The notes under the pieces were generated by a model. It searched no databases and was not told where the DNA came from. It saw only the letters and a list, made by a program, of their open reading frames with translations. A stretch of 64,000 nucleotides of DNA from Nostoc sp. FACHB-110 (lineage in GTDB: Bacteria > Cyanobacteriota > Cyanobacteriia > Cyanobacteriales > Nostocaceae): assembly GCF_014697425.1 (NCBI RefSeq), contig NZ_JACJRU010000021.1, positions 1-64,000 of the forward strand, given 5' to 3'. The position numbers were made by a program, and so were the translations under genes. Numbering within the stretch: position 1 is the stretch's first letter; every line of letters starts with the position of its first letter. Positions 42,530 through 51,891 of this stretch are shown here, piece after piece.

Positions 42530-44131
42530 ATGGTAACTTTAAATGTTTCGGAGTTGGATAGTGTAGATCAGTTTCGCCGTTTGCAATCAACTTTGTGCGA
42601 TCGCTGGAAAACTATTGAACTATTTGATAATAGTGAAGCAGATATTTTGATTATTCCCTCTCTCAGCATCGATCAGCGCGAACTTCGCAAAATAGAAGGC
42701 TGCGAGCATTATGAAGAAAGATTATTGTTTTCTTTAATGCGGTTACGTAATCCGCGTACTAGGCTGATTTATGTGACATCAATGCCACTGCATCCAAGTA
42801 TTATTGACTATTATTTACAATTATTACCAGGCATACCCTTTTCCCATGCGCGCAATCGTTTATTGCTGCTTTCAACCTACGATTCTTCGCTGAAACCACT
42901 GACACAAAAAATTTTAGAACGCCCCAGATTACTTGATAGAATTGCTCAAGCTTTAAGGCTAGAAAAAGCCTTTATGATATGTTATAACTCCACTGATTTA
43001 GAAGCAGAATTGTCTTTAAAATTAAATGTGCCATTATATGCAGCCGCAGCAAATTTACAAATTTGGGGGACGAAAAGTGGTAGCCGACAAATTTTTGCCG
43101 AAAGCGGTGTGCCGCATCCTGATGGTAGTGATTTAGTCTGGAAACCAGAAGCTTTAGCCGCAGCAGCCGCTAATTTGTGGGAACGCCAGCCAAAATTGCA
43201 ACGGATGGTAGTAAAACTTAACGAAGGTATTTCGGGAGAAGGTAACGCCTTACTAGATTTACGCCCGATGATGAATTTAGCACCAGGACAAGCTTCTCAT
43301 GAACAAAGAGTAACAGCAATTAGCGATCGCTTTTCGACATTACGCTTTCAAGCTAAACAAGAAACCTGGGCGAATTTTTCCGCGCGTATTCCTGAACTAG
43401 GTGCAATTGTCGAAGCTTTTGTCGAAGGAGAAATCAAGCGTTCTCCCAGCGTGCAAGGACGCATCACACCCACAGGCGAAGTCGAAATTCTTTCTACCCA
43501 CGACCAAATTCTCGGCGGCCCAGACGGACAAATTTATCTAGGATGTCGCTTTCCTGCTGATGAACGCTATCGGTTAGCATTGCAACAATTAGGCTTAAAA
43601 GTTGGCAGAAAGTTAGCCGAAAAAGGCGCGCTAGAAAGATTCGGTGTTGATTTTATCACCGTTGACAAAGGCAATGGTGACTGGGATATTCAAGCCATAG
43701 AAATTAATCTGCGTAAAGGTGGCACAACCCATCCTTTCATGACGCTCAAATTATTAACTAATGGGCGTTATGATTTAGCCACTGGCTTGTTTTACTCTCA
43801 ACAAGGTCGTCCTAAATATTATGTTGCCACTGATAACCTGCAAAAAGACCGCTATCGCGGATTATTACCCAACGATTTGATGGATATTATTGCTCATCAT
43901 CGGCTGCATTTTGATAGCGGTACAGAAACAGGTACAGTCTTTCATTTGATGGGTTGCTTATCTCAATTTGGCAAGTTGGGGTTAACCAGCATTGGCGACT
44001 CTCCGCAACAAGCCGAAGATATATATAACAAAGTCGTTAATGTATTAGATGACCAAACCCGTAGCGACAATCAAAACTTTCCGTTATTTTCTGATTACAC
44101 CTTTCCCGTAGCTTGGGATGGGTATAGTTAG
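42530..44131 (+). CDS. ATP-grasp protein related to PGM1-type peptide ligases
   Basis: A 533-residue protein. The N-terminal part (1-170) is a conserved region with EERLLFSLMRLRNPRTRLIYVTS and HARNRLLLLST. The central and C-terminal part is ATP-grasp: MVVKLNEGISGEGNALL (about 226-242) with the ATP-binding Lys and Gly-rich loop, IVEAFVEGEIKRSPSVQGRI, and the metal site ERFGVDFITVDKG ... IQAIEINLRKGGTTHPFM (about 365-405). Family members ligate carboxylates to amines using ATP, as in peptide ligase PGM1 of a Streptomyces pathway. The substrate here is unknown. ATG 42530 is the first start. It stands alone, with argJ 180 bp downstream under its own promoter. Confidence 0.75.
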   Translation: MVTLNVSELDSVDQFRRLQSTLCDRWKTIELFDNSEADILIIPSLSIDQRELRKIEGCEHYEERLLFSLMRLRNPRTRLIYVTSMPLHPSIIDYYLQLLPGIPFSHARNRLLLLSTYDSSLKPLTQKILERPRLLDRIAQALRLEKAFMICYNSTDLEAELSLKLNVPLYAAAANLQIWGTKSGSRQIFAESGVPHPDGSDLVWKPEALAAAAANLWERQPKLQRMVVKLNEGISGEGNALLDLRPMMNLAPGQASHEQRVTAISDRFSTLRFQAKQETWANFSARIPELGAIVEAFVEGEIKRSPSVQGRITPTGEVEILSTHDQILGGPDGQIYLGCRFPADERYRLALQQLGLKVGRKLAEKGALERFGVDFITVDKGNGDWDIQAIEINLRKGGTTHPFMTLKLLTNGRYDLATGLFYSQQGRPKYYVATDNLQKDRYRGLLPNDLMDIIAHHRLHFDSGTETGTVFHLMGCLSQFGKLGLTSIGDSPQQAEDIYNKVVNVLDDQTRSDNQNFPLFSDYTFPVAWDGYS

Positions 44132-44242
44132 GGGAGAGGACTTACGACCAAGATTGTCTGTTGAGACAGGGTGTAGGGGTGTAAGGGTGTGGGGTGTAAA
44201 GTTTTAGATACATACACCTCTGTACCCACTCGCAATTCCCTA

Positions 44243-44303
44243 TTTCCTATTCCCCATTAATTGGTATAATCGCCAGTCAAGCTACTATATAGTTCTGAGG
44301 GGA
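44243..44303 (+). promoter_or_regulatory. Promoter and ribosome binding site of argJ
   Basis: A perfect -10 hexamer TATAAT at 44265-44270, with a weak TTTCCT-type -35 at about 44243 and a 16-bp gap. GAGGGGA at 44297-44303 is a strong ribosome binding site 7 bases before the ATG. Confidence 0.55.
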
Positions 44304-44310
44304 AGTTAAA

Positions 44311-45570
44311 ATGGCAGACTGGCAAGAAATTACTGGTGGTGTAACCGCGCCCAGGGGATATCAAGCCGCAGGCATCACCGCAGGATTAAAACCGTCGGGA
44401 TTGCCAGATTTAGCTTTGATAGTATCTGATGTAGAAGCGATCGCAGCTGGTGTATTTACAACTTCCCAAGTCAAAGCCGCCTGTGTCGATTATTGTCGTC
44501 AACGCTTGCAAGCGAAACCTAGCTCTCGTGCCATTCTCTGCAACGCCGGACAAGCCAACGCCGCCACAGGTCATCAAGGTGTGCGTGATGCAGATGAAAG
44601 TGCTGAATTATTAGCCAAAGAATTAAATATCTCCCCAGAATTAATTTTGTTAGCTTCTACTGGTGTAATTGGTCAGCGCATCAAAATGGATGCTATGCGT
44701 AGTGGTATTCCCAAACTAGTAGCTGCACTATCTGATACAGGTTCCGACGCGGCATCTGGGGCAATTATTACTACAGATTTAGTGACAAAATCCATTGCAT
44801 TAGAAACAACTATAAGCGATCGCCCAGTGCGAATTGGTGGTATTGCCAAGGGTTCGGGGATGATTCACCCCAACATGGCAACTATGCTGTCATTTGTCAC
44901 CTGTGATGCGGCTGTTTCTCCCCATCTTTGGCAGCAAATGTTAAGTCGGGCAGCTGATAAAAGTTTTAATTCGATTACTGTAGATGGCGATACTAGCACC
45001 AACGATAGTTTAATAGCCTTGGCAAATGGTCAATCTCGCACCCCAGCAATTACCGAGATGGGTGCAGAAGCCGAAAAATTAGAGGCCATGTTAACAGCAG
45101 TATGCCAGCATTTAGCCAAAGCGATCGCCCGAGATGGCGAAGGAGCAACTTGCCTCATCGAAGTGCAAGTCACCGGAACCCATGATGACCTCGGCGCTCG
45201 TCAAATTGCCAAAACCATTGCAGGTTCATCCTTAGTTAAGTCTGCAATCTTTGGGCGTGACCCCAACTGGGGACGCATCGCTGCCGCCGCCGGACGCGCA
45301 GGTGTACCATTTGAGCAAGAAAACTTGCAAATTAAATTAGGCGATTTCTTACTGTTAGAAAATGGTCAACCTTTGCAATTTGACCGGGCAGCTGCCAGTG
45401 CCTATTTAAAACAAGCCGCCACTGATTATCCTAGCAATATCAAAACTCAACGATTAGACAATCCCGTAATTATTGCCGTTAGCGTTGGTAATGGTCATGG
45501 GGTAGGTAAAGCTTGGGGCTGTGATTTAAGTTATGACTACGTGAAAATCAACGCCGAGTACACAACTTAG
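44311..45570 (+). CDS. argJ: Bifunctional ornithine acetyltransferase / N-acetylglutamate synthase
   Basis: A 419-residue ArgJ of standard length. It transfers the acetyl group from N-acetylornithine to glutamate, which recycles acetyl in arginine synthesis, and bifunctional forms also use acetyl-CoA. The self-cleavage site is in KGSGMIHPNMATMLSF, where Thr191 becomes the N-terminal nucleophile of the beta chain. Other family marks are NAGQANAATG (about 77-86), STGVIGQ, TVDGDTSTNDS and GRDPNWGRI. The enzyme is cytoplasmic. Upstream is a good promoter and Shine-Dalgarno. A hairpin follows and the next gene is convergent, so argJ is a single-gene unit. Confidence 0.96.
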   Translation: MADWQEITGGVTAPRGYQAAGITAGLKPSGLPDLALIVSDVEAIAAGVFTTSQVKAACVDYCRQRLQAKPSSRAILCNAGQANAATGHQGVRDADESAELLAKELNISPELILLASTGVIGQRIKMDAMRSGIPKLVAALSDTGSDAASGAIITTDLVTKSIALETTISDRPVRIGGIAKGSGMIHPNMATMLSFVTCDAAVSPHLWQQMLSRAADKSFNSITVDGDTSTNDSLIALANGQSRTPAITEMGAEAEKLEAMLTAVCQHLAKAIARDGEGATCLIEVQVTGTHDDLGARQIAKTIAGSSLVKSAIFGRDPNWGRIAAAAGRAGVPFEQENLQIKLGDFLLLENGQPLQFDRAAASAYLKQAATDYPSNIKTQRLDNPVIIAVSVGNGHGVGKAWGCDLSYDYVKINAEYTT

Positions 45571-45575
45571 TTAAA

Positions 45576-45628
45576 TAGGACTTACGCTAGAAGTCGCCAA
45601 AAAATCGTAGAGTCTGCGTAAGTCCTAC
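45576..45628. terminator. Hairpin between argJ and the convergent porin gene
   Basis: A perfect 12-bp inverted repeat TAGGACTTACGC (45576-45587) / GCGTAAGTCCTA (45617-45628). It could end transcription from both sides. The sequence is also a common type of cyanobacterial dispersed repeat, so its role as terminator is an inference. Confidence 0.5.
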
Positions 45629-45652
45629 TAAATATACAAATACCAAGCCAGT

Positions 45653-47263
45653 TCAAAAATCAAAGGTTGTCCGCAGCACTCCTACATACTGAGTGTCATT
45701 ATTGCGATTGTTTTCAGGATTCAAAATCACCCAAAAGCCAGGAGTCACAGAGATATTGTCATTCACTCGCCAACGATAAAAAGCTTCGACGTGATAAGAG
45801 TTGACACCTTCATTACGGACATCACTGCTAGTGACACGCGGTGGTAAACCAAACAGTACTCCAGGCAAGTTACCTTTACCGCCGACATCGGGAAATGACA
45901 AACCAACTGCACCAAACCAGGCATTAGCATTGTCACCATTATTGACGAAGAGTGCATCTGTGCTACCTCTGCCATTAGAAATATTACTTAAACCAGAGTT
46001 GGCGGCTGTTGCCCAGATATAACCACCCCAAGCATGAACCTGAAAATTCGGAGAAAAACGATAGTATCCTTGAACACCAACAATATCATTAGAAGTCGCA
46101 ATGCGATCGCCAAAAGGAGAACTTGCTAGAATACTACCCGTCCCACCTGTGAGATCGACCCCTCCACCAGGGCTATAGCCATGAGAGTAAGCCACACCAA
46201 TCGCACCATCATGACCATAATAGGCTAAATGTGCTAAAGCATTGTAGCCGCCATCAAATAACCCGTTTTTATCCGATGGAGAATTAGGACTGCTAGCTAA
46301 ATAGCCTACTGTCAGAACCAAATCCTCTGTAATGTTCCAGTTAGCCCCGACCCCACCGCCACCTCGTCGGAACAAAGGACTGTACGACCCAAATAGTGAA
46401 GGAACACCATTCCCATCATCAGCAATTGTTGGAGGAGTGACTGTAGTGGAAATATCTGTATAGCCAATCCCTGTAGGGCCGACCACAAAAGAGAGAGAAT
46501 CACTCACCGGGAAATAGTAACGAATGTGGGGTACAAACAAAGTATTGTTGCTGTCATTATCAAAATTCAAGCGTGTCATACCTGTGCCTGTGGCGGCGGC
46601 GATTTGACTTGTACCATCGGGATTAGCAAAATTGCCAAACTCTAATCTGACGCGCAACAAGTCTTTGCCAGTGAAACTGCTTTCTAAATTCAGACGGCCG
46701 CGAGTGGCAAAAAAGAGGTTAGATTCATCGCGTGTACCGCCGACTCTATTTCCCAATGTGTCACTAACCGCAGTAATAATTTGAGCATTCAATCTAGTAG
46801 TAGTGGAAAATTGTTGCTGTTCTAGTGTGGTTGTACGTGCTTCCATAGCATCGACTCGACCGCGCAGTGTGGCTAGTTCTGTGGCAAAGTCTGTCTGCAA
46901 TTTTTGTAATATTGCTAAGTCTTCTTTACGGACTAAATCACTAGTCGATGTAGCAATTAATTCATTGATGCGATCTAAACAAGCATTTAAACCTGCGGCA
47001 AATTCATAGCGAGTTAAAGCACGATTACCCCGATAGGTGGAATCTGGATAACCGGCAACGCAACCATAGCGTTCAACTAGAGATTGTAATGCTTGAAATG
47101 CCCAATCTGTTGGTTGCACATCAGAAAACTGCGAAACTGATGTGACTTGTCCTTGCAAAGTGTTATTAACATCTGCGCCATCAGACTTATCTAGAGTTTC
47201 TGCCCAGACGGCTGGAGACGCTAATAATAAAAGCGAAAAACTAGATAAAAAATATTTCAGCAT
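45653..47263 (-). CDS. oprB: SLH-domain carbohydrate-type porin (OprB family)
   Basis: A 536-residue outer-membrane protein with a signal peptide ending near AVWAE (residue 22). An SLH domain (about 45-105: FSDVQPTDWAFQALQSLVERYGCVAGYPDSTYRGNRALTRYEFAAGL, quoted in part by its key blocks) anchors it to the peptidoglycan layer. A coiled coil follows (about 110-155), then an OprB-type barrel to the terminal GVLRTTFDF with C-terminal Phe. Porins of this build admit sugars or ions. Its place beside the GlcP-like symporter and the FrtABC transporter, as in Nostoc punctiforme, supports sugar uptake here. It is convergent with argJ. Confidence 0.88.
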   Translation of the reverse strand: MLKYFLSSFSLLLLASPAVWAETLDKSDGADVNNTLQGQVTSVSQFSDVQPTDWAFQALQSLVERYGCVAGYPDSTYRGNRALTRYEFAAGLNACLDRINELIATSTSDLVRKEDLAILQKLQTDFATELATLRGRVDAMEARTTTLEQQQFSTTTRLNAQIITAVSDTLGNRVGGTRDESNLFFATRGRLNLESSFTGKDLLRVRLEFGNFANPDGTSQIAAATGTGMTRLNFDNDSNNTLFVPHIRYYFPVSDSLSFVVGPTGIGYTDISTTVTPPTIADDGNGVPSLFGSYSPLFRRGGGGVGANWNITEDLVLTVGYLASSPNSPSDKNGLFDGGYNALAHLAYYGHDGAIGVAYSHGYSPGGGVDLTGGTGSILASSPFGDRIATSNDIVGVQGYYRFSPNFQVHAWGGYIWATAANSGLSNISNGRGSTDALFVNNGDNANAWFGAVGLSFPDVGGKGNLPGVLFGLPPRVTSSDVRNEGVNSYHVEAFYRWRVNDNISVTPGFWVILNPENNRNNDTQYVGVLRTTFDF

Positions 47264-47719
47264 TGCCTGTACTACAGTATTTAGTTATGAATGGGGAAAA
47301 TTTGTACTTGAATCTAGAAACCTCTTGATCTACGCTTCAGAGATTTCGACTCTTGTGTTTTTCAACGCAAAGTAATGCAGAAGTGAACGCAGAGATACGC
47401 AGAGTTTTTGTAGAGATAATTGGCGTTGCATATTTGCCAGATAAATTGTTGCCTGCTCCAGGCTCAGAAATGTAGAGAGAATCAGGAGTTTTGCATTTGA
47501 GTGCCTAAGATTTCATTTCCTAATTCAGCAACGCCGTATAAGTTAATAGGGAATAGAGAATTCAGGTGTTGCATAAATGCGGGATGAATTAAGCCTTTTT
47601 AGCAAATTGAACTATAGATTTTTCGCGCCTTTGCGCCTTTGCGCGAAACAAAAAACATTCCACTAATCAGCAACGCCAGAATTCAATAACTGTTGCCTAT
47701 TCCCTGTTCTCTTATCCAC
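47264..47719. other. Spacer with short GCGCAAAGG-type repeats
   Basis: 456 bp between two minus-strand genes. ACGCAGAGATACGCAGAG at 47387-47404 and the palindromic CGCGCCTTTGCGCCTTTGCGCG at about 47624-47645 are of the short repeat types common in Nostoc spacers, and similar GCAGAGGCGCAGAG units lie at 49155-49180. The porin promoter should be within the first 100 bp next to 47264. No gene is seen. Confidence 0.5.
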
Positions 47720-49120
47720 TTACATATCTTCTAATTCAATTCCTTTGGTTTCTTTAATGAAAAAGAGGACGAAAAAGAGTGAGATAGCGGCGGAAATCGT
47801 ATATAGACCGTAGGCAGAACCTAAACCAAAATATTGCAGGATGGGCGGAAATGTGGTGGAAACTGCAAAGTTTGCTACCCATTGCATTGCTGCTGCAACT
47901 GATAGGGCCGCTGCACGAATTTGGTTATTGAACATTTCTCCTAAAAGTACCCAAGTGACTGGCCCCCAGGAGAAGCCAAAACAAAATACATAGAGGTTGG
48001 CGGCTATTAAAGCTGTAATACCTGCATTGCCAGTTAAGGTAGGATTGCCAGCCGCATCTAAAGCAGCATTGCCAAACAGAGCAGCCATCGTTCCTAGGGT
48101 CACGGTCATACCGATGGAACCAAGAATCAGCAGAGGTTTGCGACCAAATTTATCAACAAAGGCGATCGCTACTAAAGTAGTGATAATATTTACCGCACCT
48201 GTGATGACTGTAATCGAGAGAGAATCTTTTTCAGAAAATCCCACGGCTCGCCACAAAACGCTGCTGTAATAAAAAATGACGTTAATACCGACAAATTGTT
48301 GAAGTAAAGATAAGCCAATCCCAACCCAAACTATCGGTAAGAGTCCACCACTTCTGCGTAAGAGGTCAGAAAATCTAGGTTCGCGTTCTCGGAGGACTGT
48401 TTGACGAATCTCTTCTATTTTGGCGAAGACGTTACCGCCGATAATTTTATTGAGAACGTTAGCCGCTTCTGGCTCTCTTCCTTGGGCCACTAAATAGCGA
48501 GGTGATTCGGGAATCATTAAAGCTGCCATCCCATACAAAACTGCGGGTGGAATTTCTGTCCAAAACATCCATCGCCATGCAGCTACGCCAAACAAAAATG
48601 GTGACTCTGCCGAACCTGCGGACACAGCTATAAAGTAGTCACATAACAAAGCGATAAAAATCCCAATGACGATCGCAAGTTGTTGCAAAGATCCCAATCT
48701 ACCCCGTAATTGGGTGGGAGAACATTCGGCAATGTAAGCTGGAGCAATCACACTGGCAGCACCAACCGCTAACCCACCTAAAATCCGCCAAAAGATAAAA
48801 TCCCAGATAGTAAAAGCCAGTCCCGAGCCAATGCCACTGATGGTAAAAAACACAGAAGCCACTATCATTGCTTTGACTCGACCATATCGGTCGGCAATTT
48901 TCCCGGCATAGAAGGCTCCGATTGCCGAGCCTAATAATGCTAAAGATACAGCAAGACCAGTTAGTACACTGTTGGCATTATAAGCCGTGGATAAAGCGGC
49001 AACTGCACCGTTAATAACTGCGGTATCAAAACCGAACAAGAAGCCACCAAGGGCGGCAGCACCAGCAATTAAAATGACATAGAAAGTGTTGGATTTACGC
49101 CGAGTTGTGGTAGATGTCAT
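47720..49120 (-). CDS. glcP: Sugar:proton symporter of the MFS sugar-porter family (GlcP-like)
   Basis: A 466-residue protein with 12 membrane segments. It has GFDTAVINGA in TM1, the loop 2-3 motif GKIADRYGRVKAM, PAYIAECSPTQLRGRLGSLQQL (loop 4-5/TM5), PESPRYLV before the central loop, QQFVGINVIFYYS in TM7, VDKFGRKPLL in loop 8-9, and GPVTWVLLGEMF in TM10. These are the signatures of glucose/xylose-type sugar porters. GlcP of Nostoc punctiforme, encoded beside oprB and frt genes, imports glucose and is needed for plant symbiosis. The gene order here is the same, so I use that name. It lies 113 bp after frtC on the same strand. Confidence 0.87.
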   Translation of the reverse strand: MTSTTTRRKSNTFYVILIAGAAALGGFLFGFDTAVINGAVAALSTAYNANSVLTGLAVSLALLGSAIGAFYAGKIADRYGRVKAMIVASVFFTISGIGSGLAFTIWDFIFWRILGGLAVGAASVIAPAYIAECSPTQLRGRLGSLQQLAIVIGIFIALLCDYFIAVSAGSAESPFLFGVAAWRWMFWTEIPPAVLYGMAALMIPESPRYLVAQGREPEAANVLNKIIGGNVFAKIEEIRQTVLREREPRFSDLLRRSGGLLPIVWVGIGLSLLQQFVGINVIFYYSSVLWRAVGFSEKDSLSITVITGAVNIITTLVAIAFVDKFGRKPLLILGSIGMTVTLGTMAALFGNAALDAAGNPTLTGNAGITALIAANLYVFCFGFSWGPVTWVLLGEMFNNQIRAAALSVAAAMQWVANFAVSTTFPPILQYFGLGSAYGLYTISAAISLFFVLFFIKETKGIELEDM

Positions 49121-49154
49121 AGTTATTTATGTAGGATGAAACATTTAGTTATTC

Positions 49155-49180
49155 ACGCAGAGGCGCAGAGGCGCAGAGAG
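49155..49180. repeat. Short tandem repeat ACGCAGAGGCGCAGAGGCGC
   Basis: Three overlapping GCAGAGGC-type units lie in the glcP-frtC spacer. It is non-coding and of a type that recurs in cyanobacterial spacers. Confidence 0.55.
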
Positions 49181-49233
49181 AAGAGGAGCGTTCAACAAAT
49201 TTATTCCTTCTGCCTCCTGCCTCCTGCCTTTCC

Positions 49234-50232
49234 TTACCGTCTAGAACGTCTGCGGAGTCTATCAATCATGACTGCGGCAATAATTACTAAGCCTTTAACG
49301 ACTAGTTGCCAGAAGTAGGACATATTTAATAGGGTTAAACCATTGTTCAGAACCGCAATGATTAATGCACCTAATAATGTGCCGCCAATAGTGCCAATAC
49401 CGCCTGTAAAGCTGGTTCCGCCTAAAATTACAGCAGCGATCGCATCTAATTCATAACCTTGTCCTAACATCCCTGTGGCACTGTACAAGCGGCTGGCACT
49501 CATAATTCCGGCTAAACCTGCCAGCAATCCACTTACGCCATAAACAAATAGCAATACACGGTTAACTTTAATACCTGTTAATCTGGCTGCCCTTTCGTTA
49601 CCACCTACAGCGTAAATTTGTACGCCTAATACTGTTTGGCGCAGGACAAACCAACTCACCGCCACAGTTAATAAAGCAATTATGACTAACCAAGGAATCG
49701 GGCCGACATAGCTATTACCTATCCAAGCAAAATTGATGTTGCGGTTAATAACTGTTGTGCCATTGGCAACTAAATAAGCCGCACCCCGCAAGGCAGTTAA
49801 TGAACCCAAGGTAACAATAAACGGCGGCACATCCATGTAGGTGATGATTGCACCGTTGAGTAATCCCAAAAGTAGCCCTGTGATTAAAGCAGCAGGTACA
49901 GCCAGCAAACCCAAAGCCGGAAGCAAAGAGACTAACACCGCAACTACGGCAGACACAGCCAAAATAGAGCCAACTGAAAGGTCAATCCCACCAGTGAGAA
50001 TCACAAACGTCATCCCAGTTGCCAGCACAATATTGATTGATGCTTGACGTAAGATGTTGACGGCATTACCAGGGGTAAAAAAGTTGGGTGTCAGGAGCGA
50101 AAACAAGATGCAGATGATGATGAGAATCGGTAAAATACCTGCAACTTGGAGAAAATTGTTGATTGATTTACGCCGATTGGATTTGGAATGCTCATTTGGT
50201 CTATGGTTGACAGGTCTTAAAGTCTGACTCAT
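49234..50232 (-). CDS. frtC: Fructose ABC transporter permease
   Basis: A 332-residue RbsC-type permease (branched-chain/ribose permease family) with about eight to ten membrane segments. It shows FILTGGIDLSVGSILAVSAVVAV, the conserved periplasmic/TM signature of sugar permeases, YLVANGTTVI, VYAVGGNERAARLTGIKVNR-type cytoplasmic loop for ATPase contact (residues about 220-240), and GGTSFTGGIGTIGGTLLGALI. It forms the membrane channel for the sugar delivered by FrtA. Its start overlaps the frtB stop by 4 bp, so the two are coupled. Confidence 0.9.
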   Translation of the reverse strand: MSQTLRPVNHRPNEHSKSNRRKSINNFLQVAGILPILIIICILFSLLTPNFFTPGNAVNILRQASINIVLATGMTFVILTGGIDLSVGSILAVSAVVAVLVSLLPALGLLAVPAALITGLLLGLLNGAIITYMDVPPFIVTLGSLTALRGAAYLVANGTTVINRNINFAWIGNSYVGPIPWLVIIALLTVAVSWFVLRQTVLGVQIYAVGGNERAARLTGIKVNRVLLFVYGVSGLLAGLAGIMSASRLYSATGMLGQGYELDAIAAVILGGTSFTGGIGTIGGTLLGALIIAVLNNGLTLLNMSYFWQLVVKGLVIIAAVMIDRLRRRSRR

Positions 50233-51779
50233 GCTGCTACCTCCGATGCTCCAGTTGCATAGTGCATAATTTTTTCTTGGGTAATTTCTTTGCCAGGGCT
50301 GTTGTCAAGTTCACCCACTAACTCACCTTCGCGCATGACTAAAACGCGATCGCTCAGGCCGACAATTTCGGGCAATTCACTAGAAACCATGAGAATTGCC
50401 ACACCTTGGGCGGCTAAATCACTAATAATCCGGTAAATTTCGCTTTTCGCACCGATATCTACGCCGCGTGTCGGTTCATCTAGCATCAAAACTCTAGGAT
50501 TAATCGCTAACCAACGCGCCAGCAGAAGTTTTTGCTGATTTCCCCCAGAAAGATCCACGGCTCTGATTTCTAAATTAGCCAGGCGAATATGGAAGTTTTC
50601 TACGGCTTCTGCGGCAATTTTATTGACTGAAACCCAGTTGACTAAACCACCTCTGGCATCTTGTTTGAGTCTATTGAGTCCAATATTTTTGCGGGAACTC
50701 ATTTCGAGAAATAAGCCTTGGTCTTTGCGGTCTTCTGGAACATAGCCAATACCTGCTGCGATCGCATCACTAGGCGAACTAATTTCGATTTTTTTGCCAT
50801 TCAACAAGACTTCGCCACTAGCTTTGCGATCGGCTCCAAAAATCAACCGCGAAACTTCTGTGCGTCCAGCCCCAACTAACCCAGAGAGGCCGAGAATCTC
50901 GCCTGCACGTAGTTGAAAACTAGCGGGTTTAACTTTGCGTCCATCACTAATATTTCTCACTTCTAGTACTACTGGGCCAGGATTAGTCTGTCGCTGATGC
51001 TCGTAAAAGTCTTGCATAGAACGACCGACCATCATTTGTACCAATCGCTGCGGCGAAATTTCTTCACGGGTCAGACTGCCTATATATTGACCATCACGTA
51101 GCACACTAATGCGATCGGCCAAAGCGTAGATTTCTTCCATCCGATGACTGATATAGATAATGGCGATGCCATCGTTGCGGAGTTTGCGAATCACCTCAAA
51201 CAAACGCTCAGTCTCGCGGTCGGATAGGGCGGCTGTTGGCTCATCCATCACCAAAATCCGGCTATTGTCTTTTAAAGCCCGGGCAATTTCTACTTGCTGT
51301 TGTTCAGCGATCGCTAATGTACCTACAATAGTTTGGGGTGAAAAACTAGCTCCCAAGCTATCTAATACTTGCTGGGCTTCGAGTTCCATACTTTTACGGT
51401 CTAAAAACTGACCTCGCTGTAACTCGCTACCCATAAACATATTTTCGGTAACGGTTAAATTGGGCGCAACATTCAGTTCTTGATAAATCAGGTTAATACC
51501 CGCTTGCCTTGCTGTACCCGGATCAGTAATTTTTACTGGTTGACCATTGATGTAAATTTCGCCTTCATCAGCAATGTAAGCCCCAGCTAAAATTTTCATT
51601 AATGTACTTTTACCTGCGCCATTTTCACCCATCAAGGCATGAACCTCTCCGGGATAAATTGTCAGATTCACACCTTGCAAAGCCGGGACACCATGAAATC
51701 GTTTAGCAATCCCGCGCATTTCTAATACAGGGGTGGCAGTTGCCGGTGGACTAAAATCAGTTTCTATATTTGTTGTCAT
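50229..51779 (-). CDS. frtB: Fructose ABC transporter, double ATP-binding subunit
   Basis: A 516-residue RbsA-type protein with two fused ATPase domains. The first has Walker A GENGAGKST (about residues 52-60), the signature in the variant form AIAEQQQVEIARAL, and Walker B ILVMDEPTAAL. The second has a degenerate Walker A (GLVGAGRTE), a full LSGGNQQK signature and VLMLDEPTRGVDIG. This asymmetry is normal for sugar importers of the CUT2 class. It powers uptake with FrtC and FrtA. It lies 112 bp downstream of frtA, separated by a short tandem repeat. Confidence 0.9.
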   Translation of the reverse strand: MTTNIETDFSPPATATPVLEMRGIAKRFHGVPALQGVNLTIYPGEVHALMGENGAGKSTLMKILAGAYIADEGEIYINGQPVKITDPGTARQAGINLIYQELNVAPNLTVTENMFMGSELQRGQFLDRKSMELEAQQVLDSLGASFSPQTIVGTLAIAEQQQVEIARALKDNSRILVMDEPTAALSDRETERLFEVIRKLRNDGIAIIYISHRMEEIYALADRISVLRDGQYIGSLTREEISPQRLVQMMVGRSMQDFYEHQRQTNPGPVVLEVRNISDGRKVKPASFQLRAGEILGLSGLVGAGRTEVSRLIFGADRKASGEVLLNGKKIEISSPSDAIAAGIGYVPEDRKDQGLFLEMSSRKNIGLNRLKQDARGGLVNWVSVNKIAAEAVENFHIRLANLEIRAVDLSGGNQQKLLLARWLAINPRVLMLDEPTRGVDIGAKSEIYRIISDLAAQGVAILMVSSELPEIVGLSDRVLVMREGELVGELDNSPGKEITQEKIMHYATGASEVAA

Positions 51780-51788
51780 GATTATATA

Positions 51789-51841
51789 AGTGCTGAGTGC
51801 TGAGTTAAAAGTGCTGAGTGCTGAGTTAAAAGTGCTGAGTA
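51789..51841. repeat. Tandem repeat, 21-bp unit AGTGCTGAGTGCTGAGTTAAA
   Basis: Two full units and part of a third lie in the frtA-frtB spacer, themselves built from AGTGCTG heptamers. A related AGTGCTAAGTGCTG stretch is at 6361. The number of units may vary between strains. Confidence 0.75.
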
Positions 51842-51891
51842 AGGAAGATTTATTTTTCCCCTGCTCCCTGCCCCCTGCCCCTCTGCCTCTT